A stretch of 64,000 bases of DNA from Pseudomonas typographi (GCF_014694385.1 NZ_JAAOCA010000026.1:28965-92964), one strand, 5' to 3'. Positions 24,049 through 32,896 are shown, counted from the first letter of the stretch. Notes: a model not told the origin generated them from the sequence alone. Program-made: numbers and translations.

Positions 24049-24112
24049 GCGGACACCTCTCGTTACGCATTTGCCATCGGATGGCTACATTAACAAACAT
24101 CCCGGCGCGAAC

Positions 24113-24439
24113 CTAGCTACCACTGGCCCTTAGCGCCTGCGCCACCCGCAGCACCACGGCCTGGTCGGCCGGCGCCAGGGCGCGGTAGTCCACCAGCAAG
24201 CCGTTTTCGTCGGAGGCCAGTTGGTCCGAGGGTTGCGGGGTACGTTTGCCGGCCAACACGTACAGCACATCCACCCCCGCCTGGGCCACCGCTTCCAGAT
24301 AATCGGCCTTGGGAAAGCGTTCGCCGCTTTCGTATTTACCCTGCGCGTTCGGTTCGACCCCACCGATTTCACCAAATCGGCGCTGGGTCATCGCCAACCG
24401 CTCACGTTCTTTTCGAAGACGTAAACCTATTGATTCCAT
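24113..24439 (-). CDS. XRE family transcriptional regulator
   Basis: The 108-residue regulator has an N-terminal Cro/C1-type helix-turn-helix (LRKERERLAMTQRRFGEIGG, residues 7-26) and a short C-terminal part likely for dimerisation. It is divergent from the small DNA-binding gene at 24521 across an 80-base gap that contains AGGTGATACCT, a short palindrome that could be an operator. Confidence 0.8.
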   Translation of the reverse strand: MESIGLRLRKERERLAMTQRRFGEIGGVEPNAQGKYESGERFPKADYLEAVAQAGVDVLYVLAGKRTPQPSDQLASDENGLLVDYRALAPADQAVVLRVAQALRASGS

Positions 24440-24520
24440 TTGAATATGTGATCCATACTATGAACCCTCAAAAAGGTGATACCTAACACTTAAATGAGTC
24501 ACTCGACACGGATTTGAACT

Positions 24521-24736
24521 ATGCACGGGATACGGACCGCCGCACAAGCCAGAGCTTGGTTGGAGCGCCAAGGCAAATCGGTACAGCAATTTGCCCGCGA
24601 ACATGGAGTAGACCCCGCCACCACCTACCAGGTGCTGTCGGGGCGGAAAAAAGGCCGCCGCGGCGAAGCCCATAAGGTCGCAGTACTGTTGGGGATGAAA
24701 GACGGCATTATCCTCGATTCACCACCATTAACCTAG
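24521..24736 (+). CDS. small helix-turn-helix DNA-binding protein
   Basis: The 71-residue protein reads ARAWLERQGKSVQQFAREHG, then TTYQVLSGRKKGRRGEAHKV. This type is often encoded next to an XRE regulator in Pseudomonas and in phages (Cro-like or DNA-binding). Its stop codon TAG coincides with the left end of a dispersed repeat at 24734. Function is unknown beyond probable DNA binding. Confidence 0.65.
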   Translation: MHGIRTAAQARAWLERQGKSVQQFAREHGVDPATTYQVLSGRKKGRRGEAHKVAVLLGMKDGIILDSPPLT

Positions 24737-24892
24737 CGTGGGGCCCCAGAAGTTGACCACCGCATTTTGACGGTAGCTTTTGTTGTTGCCGGGCGCGGCG
24801 CTACAGCCCAACTATGACGTGTCTCGTCACGGCCGTGCCCGGTAACGCTATAAGGCGCCAATGCATATGCGAACTTCCGAGGTATCACACTG
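24734..24892 (+). repeat. dispersed inverted-repeat element, copy 1
   Basis: The element starts TAGCGTGGGGCCCCAGAAG and carries the shared core CATTTTGACGGTAGCTTTTG, then a GC-rich block beginning TTGCCGGGCGC, and ends GCGAACTTCCGAGG with a TCACAC tail. Its first three bases are the stop codon of the gene at 24521, and its right end contains the stop codon of the acetyltransferase pseudogene (24885-24887). Confidence 0.7.
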
Positions 24893-25333
24893 GGACCGGG
24901 CACTCCATTTGCCAGAAGCACCCCTCCTCGCCTACCGTCGCAAAGCCCGAACGGGCATAGAGGCGCTGGGCGGGGTTGTTCTTGAACACCGTCAGGCGTA
25001 CCGCCGCGAGGTGCCGCCGGCGCGCCTCGGCAAACACGGCGCGGAGGATACAACCACCATGGCCGCGGCCACGGGCGCCCTCAAGCAAATGCAATTCACG
25101 CACATAGAGCGCGAGGCCATCTTGGCTAACGCTGAGGCTAAGGAACCCTACCTGTTGGCCAGCCACATATAAGCCGTAGTTTTCTCGCAGTGCCAGCCGG
25201 CATCGAAGTCTTCGTCCCGCCACATCAAGCCATGGTGGGTGTAATACGGCTCCATCGTGCGGCGCGCCAGCCCCCTGGCGAATACCAGGTCGCCCACCCC
25301 GCTTGCCGGCGACCATTGTACTTCGGTCGGCAT
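24885..25333 (-). pseudogene. GNAT acetyltransferase disrupted by a frameshift
   Basis: Two minus-strand frames together make one GNAT protein. The first (from the ATG at 25333) reads MPTEVQWSPASGVGDLVFAR to DAGWHC, then goes out of frame and stops at 25148. The second continues with RENYGLYVAGQQVGFLSLS, the acetyl-CoA loop GARGRGHGG and FKNNPAQRLYARSGF to the stop at 24885. A single missing base near 25185-25195 explains the break. The gene is therefore probably inactive, unless the base is a sequencing error. Confidence 0.7.
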
Positions 25334-25414
25334 GTTCACTCCAAAAGCAAAAGGCCATTGCCAGCGCCGCCGCGGCTGAAGTAAGCTCGGCCCCACTGGT
25401 CAAGAGACATTATC

Positions 25415-25543
25415 ATGTCGCACACCCTTCGCGCCCGCCACCCCAACGCCGCTGCCTGCCGTTTGCCGGTTGCAGTTGCGCGCGCGCACGCGGCTGCAGC
25501 TTATTTTTATTATGGGTACTGGTTTAGCCACTGGCGCGCCTAA
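25415..25543 (+). CDS. aromatic-residue leader peptide of the DAHP synthase gene
   Basis: A 42-codon frame starts MSHTLRARHPN and ends with the run YFYYGYWFSHWRA before TAA. Nine of the last 13 residues are Tyr, Phe, Trp or His, with Tyr dominant. A strong terminator follows 48 bases after the stop, and the DAHP synthase gene lies downstream. This is the layout of a ribosome-mediated attenuator: scarcity of charged aromatic tRNAs would stall the ribosome and prevent termination. A modest AGAGA precedes the ATG. It is not conserved-family evidence; it rests on sequence pattern and position. Confidence 0.65.
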   Translation: MSHTLRARHPNAAACRLPVAVARAHAAAAYFYYGYWFSHWRA

Positions 25544-25590
25544 CCCCGAGCAGGCGCCCAGTTCCAGGGTCGCCGCCACAGTTTTTCTCG

Positions 25591-25627
25591 AAACCCCCGG
25601 TCGGCCTCCCGACCGGGGGTTTTGTTT
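25591..25627 (+). terminator. attenuator terminator upstream of DAHP synthase
   Basis: A 12-13-bp stem ACCCCCGGTCGG/CCGACCGGGGGT with a CCTC loop is followed by TTTTGTTTTTT. It separates the leader peptide from the downstream genes and has no complete gene of its own to terminate. Confidence 0.85.
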
Positions 25628-25663
25628 TTTGGCCCTTTCAACCCACTGCACAGGAGCATCACC

Positions 25664-25822
25664 ATGTATCACACCTACTACCGCGACTACCGCCGCTATG
25701 CCTGGCGATTTACCGCCCTGAGCTCGGGCCCGCGCGCCATCTCCGAGTGCTCCCATACCGATGGCGAACCCTATTCCATGGCCTTGTGCCGAACATCATC
25801 ATTACCCCGCCTGCGCGGCTAA
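25664..25822 (+). CDS. second Tyr-rich short frame before DAHP synthase
   Basis: A 52-codon frame starts MYHTYYRDYRRYAWRF after a good CAGGAG site. Residues 2-16 hold six Tyr, one Trp and one Phe; the remainder is unremarkable. It ends in a GC-rich hairpin (CCCCG/CGGGG) 30 bases before the synthase ATG. It may be a second leader peptide acting on translation, or a small protein. The function is inferred only from composition and position. Confidence 0.5.
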   Translation: MYHTYYRDYRRYAWRFTALSSGPRAISECSHTDGEPYSMALCRTSSLPRLRG

Positions 25823-25852
25823 GCCGCAGCGGGGGTATTAAGGACACCCCCA

Positions 25853-26938
25853 ATGAACGCTTCACTCAACACGGCCACCTTGGCCCCGGCCACACCCTCC
25901 GCACAGCCCCGTATCGTCAGCGGCCAACGCCTGCCCACGGCTTACGCCCTCAAGCAACAATTGCCCCTGCCTACCCGCCTCGCCGTCCAGGTTCAGGCTG
26001 ACCGCCAGGCCGTTCGGGGCATCCTTCATGGCCATGACCCACGCCTGCTAGTAATCGCCGGCCCCTGCTCGCTGCATGACCCGCAAGCCGCCCTCGACTA
26101 CGCCAAGCGCCTGAGCGCCTTGGCCCGGGAAACGGCCGACCAGTTGTTGATCGTGATGCGTGCCTATGTGGAAAAACCCCGCACCACCGTGGGCTGGAAG
26201 GGCCTCGCCTACGACCCACACCTGGACGGCAGCGACGACATGCTCACCGGCCTTGCGCTGTCTCGCGAGTTGATGTTGGGCATCCTCGCCACCGGCCTGC
26301 CGCTGGCCACGGAGCTGCTACAACCGATGGCCGCAGGCTACTTCGACGACTTGCTGGCCTGGGCAGCGGTAGGCGCGCGCACCACCGAATCGCAGATCCA
26401 CCGGGAAATGGCCAGCGGCCTGGCCTTGCCGGTTGGCTTCAAGAACGGCACCGATGGCTCGACGGGGGTTGCCTGCGATGCGATCCGTAGCGCCGCGCAC
26501 GGCCATCGCCATTTCGGCCTCGATGCCCATGGTCACCCGGCGATCGTCTGCACGCAGGGCAACCCTGATGGCCACCTGGTGCTACGCGGTGGGCATCGGG
26601 GCCCGAACTATGACCCTGCCAGCGTGGCAGCCGCCCGCGCGCAACTGCAAAAAGCCGGCATACTGCCGCGGATGGTGGTCGATTGCAGCCACGCCAACAG
26701 CGGCAAAGACCCGCTGCGCCAGCCTGCGGTGTTGCGCGAAGTGTTGGCCCTGCGCCGCCAGGGCGAGTGCAGCGTGGTCGGGATAATGCTCGAAAGCAAC
26801 CTGTTCGAAGGCTGCCAAGCCGTGGGCCCGAATTTGCGCTATGGGGTGTCGATCACCGACGGCTGCCTGGGTTGGGAGGCGACCGAGGCGGTATTAAGGG
26901 AAGCTGCGAACAGTGAACAACGACGCGTGTGCGACTAG
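25853..26938 (+). CDS. 3-deoxy-7-phosphoheptulonate (DAHP) synthase, type I
   Basis: The 361-residue enzyme condenses phosphoenolpyruvate and erythrose 4-phosphate in the first step of the shikimate pathway. Family motifs are visible: LVIAGPCSLHD near residue 65, MRAYVEKPRTTVGWKG, RTTESQIHREMASGL, FKNGTDGSTGVACDAI, and DCSHANSGKD with IMLESNLFEG near the C-terminus. These include the metal and substrate ligands of AroF/AroG/AroH. AAGGA precedes the ATG. The aromatic leader peptide and attenuator upstream point to end-product control. Its TAG stop is also the first triplet of a dispersed repeat. Confidence 0.94.
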   Translation: MNASLNTATLAPATPSAQPRIVSGQRLPTAYALKQQLPLPTRLAVQVQADRQAVRGILHGHDPRLLVIAGPCSLHDPQAALDYAKRLSALARETADQLLIVMRAYVEKPRTTVGWKGLAYDPHLDGSDDMLTGLALSRELMLGILATGLPLATELLQPMAAGYFDDLLAWAAVGARTTESQIHREMASGLALPVGFKNGTDGSTGVACDAIRSAAHGHRHFGLDAHGHPAIVCTQGNPDGHLVLRGGHRGPNYDPASVAAARAQLQKAGILPRMVVDCSHANSGKDPLRQPAVLREVLALRRQGECSVVGIMLESNLFEGCQAVGPNLRYGVSITDGCLGWEATEAVLREAANSEQRRVCD

Positions 26939-27060
26939 TGGGCGTTTCGTCGTCGGGCAAGGCGCCGTTGCGGGCCATAGCAGGGCTATGGTGAGGCGGG
27001 GCAACGGCGCCCGGCAACAAACAGCACCGCCAACATTATGCAGCCAACGTTTTGAAATAC
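26936..27060 (-). repeat. dispersed inverted-repeat element, copy 2
   Basis: The element starts TAGTGGGCG at the DAHP synthase stop codon and ends CAACGTTTTGAAATACC. It contains a perfect 11-bp stem GGCGCCGTTGC (26961-26971) / GCAACGGCGCC (27001-27011) enclosing a second hairpin CCATAGC/GCTATGG (26975-26991). It is in the opposite orientation to copies 1 and 3. Confidence 0.75.
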
Positions 27061-27120
27061 CCTGCCACAAAGCGTTGCCGCTGTTTGCCCCCGGTTTGCG
27101 GCCTATAATCGTGGGCCCCG

Positions 27121-28260
27121 ATGAACGAGACGCCCGACGTGCCCTTCAAGCTTCCATGGCGCGGCAAAACTCGCCCTGCCCCATTGCCTCCCGTGCCAGC
27201 CGATGGCCCGGGGCGGGCGATGATCGTACATTTCGAGCGCAAGGCCGCGCAGCAACACTACACCCTAAGTAGCGGCCAATGGCAGGTGATCGATGCCCTG
27301 GCCCGGCGCACCGGCCCTTTGCTGGAGGCGGTCGCGGGCAAGGTCGGTGTGCCGCAAAGCCTGTACCTGTACGGCAAGGTAGGCCGCGGTAAAAGCTGGT
27401 TGCTCGATACCTTCTTTCAGGCCGTACCCATCGCGGCCAAGCGGCGGGTGCACTTCCACGTGTTTTTCAACCAATTGCACCAGGGCATGTTCCGCCACCG
27501 CGAAAGCCGAGATGCCTTGGGCGCCACCCTGAACGAGCTGCTGCAGGGCTGCAGGTTACTGTGCTTCGATGAGTTCCATGTGCATGATATCGGCGATGCC
27601 ATGCTCATGACGCGCTTGTTCAAGGCGCTGTTCGAGCGTGGCGTGCTGCTGATCGTGACATCCAACTATCCACCGCTGGGTTTGCTGCCCAACCCGCTGT
27701 ACCACGAACGGTTCTTGCCGGTGATCCGCCTGATCAACAGCGACATGCAGGTTCAGGAAGTCGGTGGCGAACAGGATTACCGCGCGCTGCCTAGTGTAGG
27801 CAGCGGCCAGCGATTCACCCAGGGCCGCTACGTATGGCCAGGCGATGCCGCCCAGCGCCAGGCATTGGGTGTGCCGGCGAGCGGCCCGGGCCAGGTGCTG
27901 CAGGTGGGCCAACGGCGGTTGCGGGTGCAGGCGGCGAGCCAAGGGTTCGTTCGCTTTACCTTCAGTGAGCTGTTCGAGCAAGCCACGGCGGTGATGGACT
28001 ACCTGGCCTTATGCGACACCTACGATGACTGGACCATCGACCAATTGCCGCTGCTCGACGATTGCACCGTCGCCGTGCAACAACGCTTTATCAACTTGGT
28101 CGATGTGCTTTATGACCAAGACAAACGCCTCACCCTCATCAGTGCATACCCGTTAGCCCAGGCCCTGCAGGCCAAGGCCATCGACTTGATGCGCAGCCAA
28201 AGCAGGCTCAGCCAACTGCAACCCTACGGCCCGTTGGAGTCGCCCCGGCAGGGTGCTTGA
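27121..28260 (+). CDS. AFG1/ZapE family ATPase
   Basis: The 379-residue P-loop ATPase has Walker A GKVGRGKS near residue 83, Walker B LLCFDEFHVHD near 155, sensor region VTSNYPP and the C-terminal TFSELFEQATAVMDYL and DDWTIDQLPLL segments of the AFG1/ZapE family. ZapE acts at the Z-ring in E. coli cell division. Members near 360 residues are typical. The gene stands alone, and no strong ribosome-binding site precedes the ATG at 27121; a start near Met35 cannot be excluded. Confidence 0.85.
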   Translation: MNETPDVPFKLPWRGKTRPAPLPPVPADGPGRAMIVHFERKAAQQHYTLSSGQWQVIDALARRTGPLLEAVAGKVGVPQSLYLYGKVGRGKSWLLDTFFQAVPIAAKRRVHFHVFFNQLHQGMFRHRESRDALGATLNELLQGCRLLCFDEFHVHDIGDAMLMTRLFKALFERGVLLIVTSNYPPLGLLPNPLYHERFLPVIRLINSDMQVQEVGGEQDYRALPSVGSGQRFTQGRYVWPGDAAQRQALGVPASGPGQVLQVGQRRLRVQAASQGFVRFTFSELFEQATAVMDYLALCDTYDDWTIDQLPLLDDCTVAVQQRFINLVDVLYDQDKRLTLISAYPLAQALQAKAIDLMRSQSRLSQLQPYGPLESPRQGA

Positions 28261-28261
28261 G

Positions 28262-28350
28262 ACAGTGGCTGCGCAATTTCAACGCTGCCTTTTGCTACCC
28301 CGCGCCTTACCGAACCACAACACTCAGCCGTCGGTGCTTGTGCTACTTCA
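28262..28350 (+). repeat. decayed dispersed repeat, internally deleted, copy 3 by position
   Basis: The segment matches the element's left core (CGCTGCCTTTTGC) and right end (CGGTGCTTGTGCTACTTC) with most of the centre missing. It fills the gap between the ATPase and polB genes, and the polB stop codon (28348-28350) lies at its right end. Confidence 0.4.
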
Positions 28351-30720
28351 AAAAGACCACACCAGTTGAGTACCCATGAATTCGTCGAAGCGCCGGCCTA
28401 GAAACGGCAGGATGGCATCGGCCACCGGCCGTAGCTGGCGGTTAAGGTAGTGCTCGTAGTCCAGCGGCGACTGCCGCGCCTCAAGCGGCTCGGGGCCGTG
28501 GGTGGCAATCACATAGCTGATCCAACCGCCACGTTGGTACTGCCGGGGGCGGCCGAGGCGATCGTTGTGCTCATCGGCCAACCGCGCCGCGCGCACATGT
28601 GGCGGCACGTTGCGTTGGTAGTCGGCCAACGGCCGGCGCAGCCGTTTACGCAGCACCAGCCACTCGTCCAACTCACCGGCCAGCGTCTGGCGCACATAAT
28701 CGCGAATGTAGTCGTCGAAGGGCTCACCGAGGAACACCCGCCGGTACAGCTCTTGCTGAAACCGCTGGGCCAGCGGCGACCAGTCGCTGCGCACGGTTTC
28801 CAGGCCCTTGAACACCAGCCTGGGTTCGCTGCCGCCGACCCAGCCAGCATAGCGCTTCTTGCTGCCTTCTTCGGTGCCCCGAATGGTCGGCATCAAAAAC
28901 CGCTGGTAATGGGTTTCGAACTGCAATTCCAAGGCGCTGGTGAGTTGCTGCCCGGCCCATAGCTGCTCGCGCCAACGGGCATTGATCGTGGCCGCCAACT
29001 GGCGGCCGATCGCACAAGCCTGTTCATGGTCGTGGGCCGCACCCAGCCACACGAAGGTCGAGTCGGTGTCGCCGTAAATAACCTGATGGCCTTGTTCCTC
29101 GAGCCATGCCCGCGTTTGCGCCATGATCTGGTGCCCACGCAAGGTGATCGAAGACGCCAGGCGCGTGTCGAAAAAACGACAACCGCTGGAACCCAACACA
29201 CCGTAGAACGCGTTCATGATGATTTTCAGCGCCTGCGATAATGCCGCGTTGCCTACCTGTTTGGCGGCTTCACGGGCCTGCCATACCCGCTCGACGATCG
29301 CCGGCAAGCAATGGCGAGTGCGGGAAAACCACGCGTCGCGAAAGCCCGCCACGCTGTGCGCATCATCCGGCGCCGCCAGCCCTTCGATCAAACCGACCGG
29401 GTCGATGAGAAAGGTACGAATAATCGACGGGTACAGGCTTTTGTAGTCAAGCACCAGTACCGAATCGTAAAGCCCGGGGCGCGAATCCATTACGAAGCCA
29501 CCAGGGCTGGCTTGGGGCATTTTCTCGCCCAGGTTGGGTGCCACGTAACCGAGCCTGTGCATCGGTGGCAAGTATAAATGGGTGAAGGCCGCTACCGAAC
29601 CACCGCTGCGGTCGGCGGCAAGGCCAGTGACCGCAGCCCGCTCAAGCAAAAAAGCCATCAATTCGGTGTGCTCGAAAATCCGTGTGACCAGCTCGCAATC
29701 CTTGAGGTTATAGGTGGCCAGCGCCGGTTTATCCTCGGCGAACATCCGGTTGATTTCGTCCATACGCTGGTAAGGCGTGGCAACCGCTTTACCCTCGCCC
29801 AGCAGTTGCTGCGCGACGTGCTCCAGGCTGAACGAACTGAAGCTCCAGGTGGCCGAACGCAATGCTTCGATACCGTCGATTACCCAGCGCCCGGCGATTT
29901 CGGCGAAGTAGTGCTGGCCATTAGGGTGCTCGCGCCAGCGAATGGCGGCCCCATCGCGCCCCAGTTGCAGCGCAACCCCCAGGCGCTGGGCGTGTTCGTG
30001 AAGCACCCGCAGGTCGAATTGCACCAGGTTCCAGCCAATCAGCACGTCGGGGTCGTAGTCGGCGAACCATTGGTTCAGGCGCTGCAGCAGCTGCGCAGGG
30101 GTTTGGCAATAGGCCAGGTCGAAATCCACCGTGGCGGCCACCGGCGGGGGCTCGCCAAGCATGAACACCTGCCGTTGCCCACAACCGTGCAGCCCGATGC
30201 TGTACAGCGCGCCACGCTCGCTGGTTTCGATATCCAGCGACACCCAGCGAAGGCGCGGCCGGTACGCTTCAGCTGCACGCAATTGGGCCCGGTCGAAATG
30301 CCCCGGCACACCTTCCTCGCCGGTAAACTGCACGGCCGCGGTGATGAACCGTTCCATCAGGTAACGCTCCGGCGGGCGGATGTCGGCCTCGTAAACGTCT
30401 ACACCACCCTGGCGCAGGCGTTTTTCCATGGCCAGCAACTGCCGGTACTGGTCGCAATAGAGCCCCACCACTGGGCGCTGGCGAAAATCCTTGAGCGCCA
30501 GTTCTCGCCATTGCACACCAGGCTCATCGGCCAGCAAGGCTTGCGCGCGTGGCCATTGCGCGACCGGCACGAAGGCCACCTGCGGCTGGGCGGGTAGCGT
30601 TACGTGGCAGGGGCCGGCATCGGTCGCCAGCCAGCACTGCACGTGGCAACCGGCTTCGCTGTCATGCCAATGGCGGGTCAGCAGAAAACCGTGCCGATGC
30701 GGTGGGCAATGATCGATCAT
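28348..30720 (-). CDS. polB: DNA polymerase II (family B)
   Basis: The 790-residue polymerase has an N-terminal 3'-5' exonuclease domain (SLDIETSE near residue 163, then NLVQFDLRVL and the NLKDCELV motif) and a family-B polymerase domain. Polymerase motifs are DYKSLYPSIIRTF, KIIMNAFYGVLG and YGDTDSTFVW with the catalytic Asp pair. It is an SOS-type polymerase used in replication restart and translesion synthesis. The ATG at 30720 is used; the frame extends 37 codons upstream without similarity. Confidence 0.95.
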   Translation of the reverse strand: MIDHCPPHRHGFLLTRHWHDSEAGCHVQCWLATDAGPCHVTLPAQPQVAFVPVAQWPRAQALLADEPGVQWRELALKDFRQRPVVGLYCDQYRQLLAMEKRLRQGGVDVYEADIRPPERYLMERFITAAVQFTGEEGVPGHFDRAQLRAAEAYRPRLRWVSLDIETSERGALYSIGLHGCGQRQVFMLGEPPPVAATVDFDLAYCQTPAQLLQRLNQWFADYDPDVLIGWNLVQFDLRVLHEHAQRLGVALQLGRDGAAIRWREHPNGQHYFAEIAGRWVIDGIEALRSATWSFSSFSLEHVAQQLLGEGKAVATPYQRMDEINRMFAEDKPALATYNLKDCELVTRIFEHTELMAFLLERAAVTGLAADRSGGSVAAFTHLYLPPMHRLGYVAPNLGEKMPQASPGGFVMDSRPGLYDSVLVLDYKSLYPSIIRTFLIDPVGLIEGLAAPDDAHSVAGFRDAWFSRTRHCLPAIVERVWQAREAAKQVGNAALSQALKIIMNAFYGVLGSSGCRFFDTRLASSITLRGHQIMAQTRAWLEEQGHQVIYGDTDSTFVWLGAAHDHEQACAIGRQLAATINARWREQLWAGQQLTSALELQFETHYQRFLMPTIRGTEEGSKKRYAGWVGGSEPRLVFKGLETVRSDWSPLAQRFQQELYRRVFLGEPFDDYIRDYVRQTLAGELDEWLVLRKRLRRPLADYQRNVPPHVRAARLADEHNDRLGRPRQYQRGGWISYVIATHGPEPLEARQSPLDYEHYLNRQLRPVADAILPFLGRRFDEFMGTQLVWSF

Positions 30721-30793
30721 TGCGCGATTATACGGCACTCGGGGCGGCCATAACCGCACAAGCCCGCGGTGGCCGCCCGCTGGGCCACCTGTG

Positions 30794-32671
30794 CTAAATG
30801 CCGGGTGAGCTGAAGCGCAAGCGGGCGCCACCGGGTAAATACGCCACTACGCTGAGCGGTGGCACGCCCTCCAGCGAAGGCTGCTCGCCGAAATTGGCCA
30901 CCAGGCGGGTGCCATCGGCGAAGCGGGTTTGCTGCACCTGCCCGACGGCGTCCAGCCAGCGGAAATCCACCAATGCCTGATCGTTCAGGCGCTGATGCAG
31001 GGGCCGGAAGAAGCCGTCCAGCGCCGCCAGGTAAGGTACCCGTTTGGCTGCCGTGGCGGCGCTTAGGTTAAGCAGCGGCGGCACGTTGTACAGCTGCGCC
31101 AGCAATTCGCTGGTGGCGCGTACCGCGGGGAACTTGAGGGTGTCTAGTGTCCAGTGGTGGGTAGTGATCAGGCTGTCGTGGTAGGCCGCCTGGAATAAAG
31201 GCAGCCGCGACGCCGGGTTGAAGTACAGCGCTTGATATTCGGCCTTGAGCGCTACCGGCTTGAAGAACACGGCCGGTTGCTCGTCGGGCCACCAGGGGCC
31301 GAGGTAGTACCGGGAGCGGCGTTCCTGGCGCATCTGCGCATCGCCCCAGCCGAAGCCGGAGGTCTGCATGCCGTGGGCAAAAGCGGCCGGCGTATTGGCC
31401 ACCGCGCCGCCGACCTCCGAGCCCACTGCCAGGTGTTTTTCCTGGCTGACCCAGGCCATGCTGGCCATGCGATTGATGGCGTCCTGGCGTTGGCTGGTGG
31501 GCTTGGCCGGGTCGAAATCGTTGAACAGCATACCGGTGGCGGCCACGTCGATGAACCAACTGTTGAACGGCGCGCCGGCCAGAAGCCGGGTGACCCGTGC
31601 CTGCAACTGCGGCAGCACGCAGCGGCTGTTGGTGTACACCCCTTCCCCACCGAAACCGGGCTGGCGGCGGCCATCGGCACCCACGATGGCGCAACGGCGG
31701 TAGGCGTGTTCACCCAATTGGGCGGTCAGCCAGGTGGGCCGTTGGTTGACCGGCGGCAGCGCGGTGTCGTAAGAGTCGTAGGGGCCGATCAGGTAGCCAG
31801 CCTGCACGGCGGCGGCTACCGCCTGGGGCGCGGCCAGGCCTTGAGCCCACTGTGGCAGGCCCAGCCACAGGCGCGGCAGGCCCGCTTGGCGGAGCGCATC
31901 GAGCGCCTGCGGCCAGCCGTCCCCCCACAGGTACAGGTGCGAGGCGCCGATCAACCGCTCGCCCGCGTTCACCGCCGCAAGCTTGCCAGCCAGCGGCACG
32001 AACTGGCCCTGCTGCTTGAGCCAAGCGCGCCACGCCTTGGTGGGTGCGAGCAGGTCCTGTTCGCCGAGCACGATGCGCACCTGGTAGCGGCGCTGCGGCT
32101 CCAGCGCGGTGAACTGGTGGGTCAGTGCCAGGCCTATGCCCTGCGGCTGCACATCGAAGGCCAGCGTATTGTCGAAAGGTGTAGTGAACAGCCAACTCAA
32201 CGTGTGCGTGCCGTCTTCCAGGCCGAACGCCGGTAGGCTCAAGTCTTCCGTGGTATTGATCCGGGCGTATTCCTGCGTCAACGCCTGGCGCCAAACCCGG
32301 TCATCGGCGCGGATGTAATGGCCTTCTTTCAATGGCAATAGCAGTCCGCGGCGGCTGGGCGGCAAACGCGGCCAGGTCAATTCGGTGGGTACGGTAGCGG
32401 TGAAGGTCACCTCCAGCTCGGCGCCTTGCAACCGGGCGTGAACCTCGAAGTCGCGATGCCGCCAGCGAGCCTCACCCGGGGTATCCTCGACCGCCCCCAC
32501 GGCGGCTGGCTCGCCCGGTGCGGCCAGCACCCAAGGGGCGCCGCCCGCCGGGTGGGCGACCATGCCCAGGGTAGCCGGGTCTACCTCCACCCGCCATTGC
32601 GAGGTGTGCAGCGCCAAACCATAAGCCCAGGGGCTGAGCAGCCACAATGCCAGGAGCACAACAAAATACAT
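30794..32671 (-). CDS. exported putative glycoside hydrolase
   Basis: The roughly 625-residue protein starts MYFVVLLALWLLSPWAYGLA, a signal peptide. AAGGA lies six bases before this second ATG and directly against an earlier one. A beta-rich N-terminal region is followed by a barrel-like part with GASHLYLWGDG and SWFIDVAATGMLFNDFDP, the latter looking like a catalytic-strand Asp region of GH101-like or related hydrolases. It is annotated as a glycoside hydrolase in related bacteria as far as I recall. The substrate is unknown. It lies 73 bases upstream of polB on the same strand. Confidence 0.55.
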   Translation of the reverse strand: MYFVVLLALWLLSPWAYGLALHTSQWRVEVDPATLGMVAHPAGGAPWVLAAPGEPAAVGAVEDTPGEARWRHRDFEVHARLQGAELEVTFTATVPTELTWPRLPPSRRGLLLPLKEGHYIRADDRVWRQALTQEYARINTTEDLSLPAFGLEDGTHTLSWLFTTPFDNTLAFDVQPQGIGLALTHQFTALEPQRRYQVRIVLGEQDLLAPTKAWRAWLKQQGQFVPLAGKLAAVNAGERLIGASHLYLWGDGWPQALDALRQAGLPRLWLGLPQWAQGLAAPQAVAAAVQAGYLIGPYDSYDTALPPVNQRPTWLTAQLGEHAYRRCAIVGADGRRQPGFGGEGVYTNSRCVLPQLQARVTRLLAGAPFNSWFIDVAATGMLFNDFDPAKPTSQRQDAINRMASMAWVSQEKHLAVGSEVGGAVANTPAAFAHGMQTSGFGWGDAQMRQERRSRYYLGPWWPDEQPAVFFKPVALKAEYQALYFNPASRLPLFQAAYHDSLITTHHWTLDTLKFPAVRATSELLAQLYNVPPLLNLSAATAAKRVPYLAALDGFFRPLHQRLNDQALVDFRWLDAVGQVQQTRFADGTRLVANFGEQPSLEGVPPLSVVAYLPGGARLRFSSPGI

Positions 32672-32773
32672 GGGCATTCCTTGCGAACAGGTGCGGCATT
32701 GTCCTGTTTTTCCGGCGTGTTCCTATCGGCCAACTATTGCAAAGTATGAGTGCGAAGTACCCACCGCAAACGG

Positions 32774-32896
32774 TCAGCCGGCGTCGCCGGGCCAGCCTAC
32801 CGCGTCCGCGCTAGGCAATGCGGCATGAACGCGATCCAGGCCGATCAGCGTGATGATCAGCAACAAGGGCAGCAGCAGGGCTTTGACAATGCGCAT
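32774..32896 (-). CDS. 40-residue exported or membrane peptide downstream of the efflux operon
   Basis: A 40-codon frame starts MRIVKALLLPLLLIITLIGL, a basic N-terminus plus a hydrophobic segment, followed by a short polar tail (LPSADAVGWPGDAG). GAGGAAG lies upstream of the ATG. It is on the strand of the RND operon, 115 bases after the outer-membrane gene. No family is recognised. Confidence 0.5.
   Translation of the reverse strand: MRIVKALLLPLLLIITLIGLDRVHAALPSADAVGWPGDAG

Noticed and set aside
25400..25756. A 118-codon minus-strand frame across the DAHP synthase leader
   Set aside because: The plus strand carries the aromatic leader, terminator and second short frame; the minus frame has no supporting feature.
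29578..30597. A 339-codon plus-strand frame inside polB
   Set aside because: It is antisense to a complete DNA polymerase II with all catalytic motifs.
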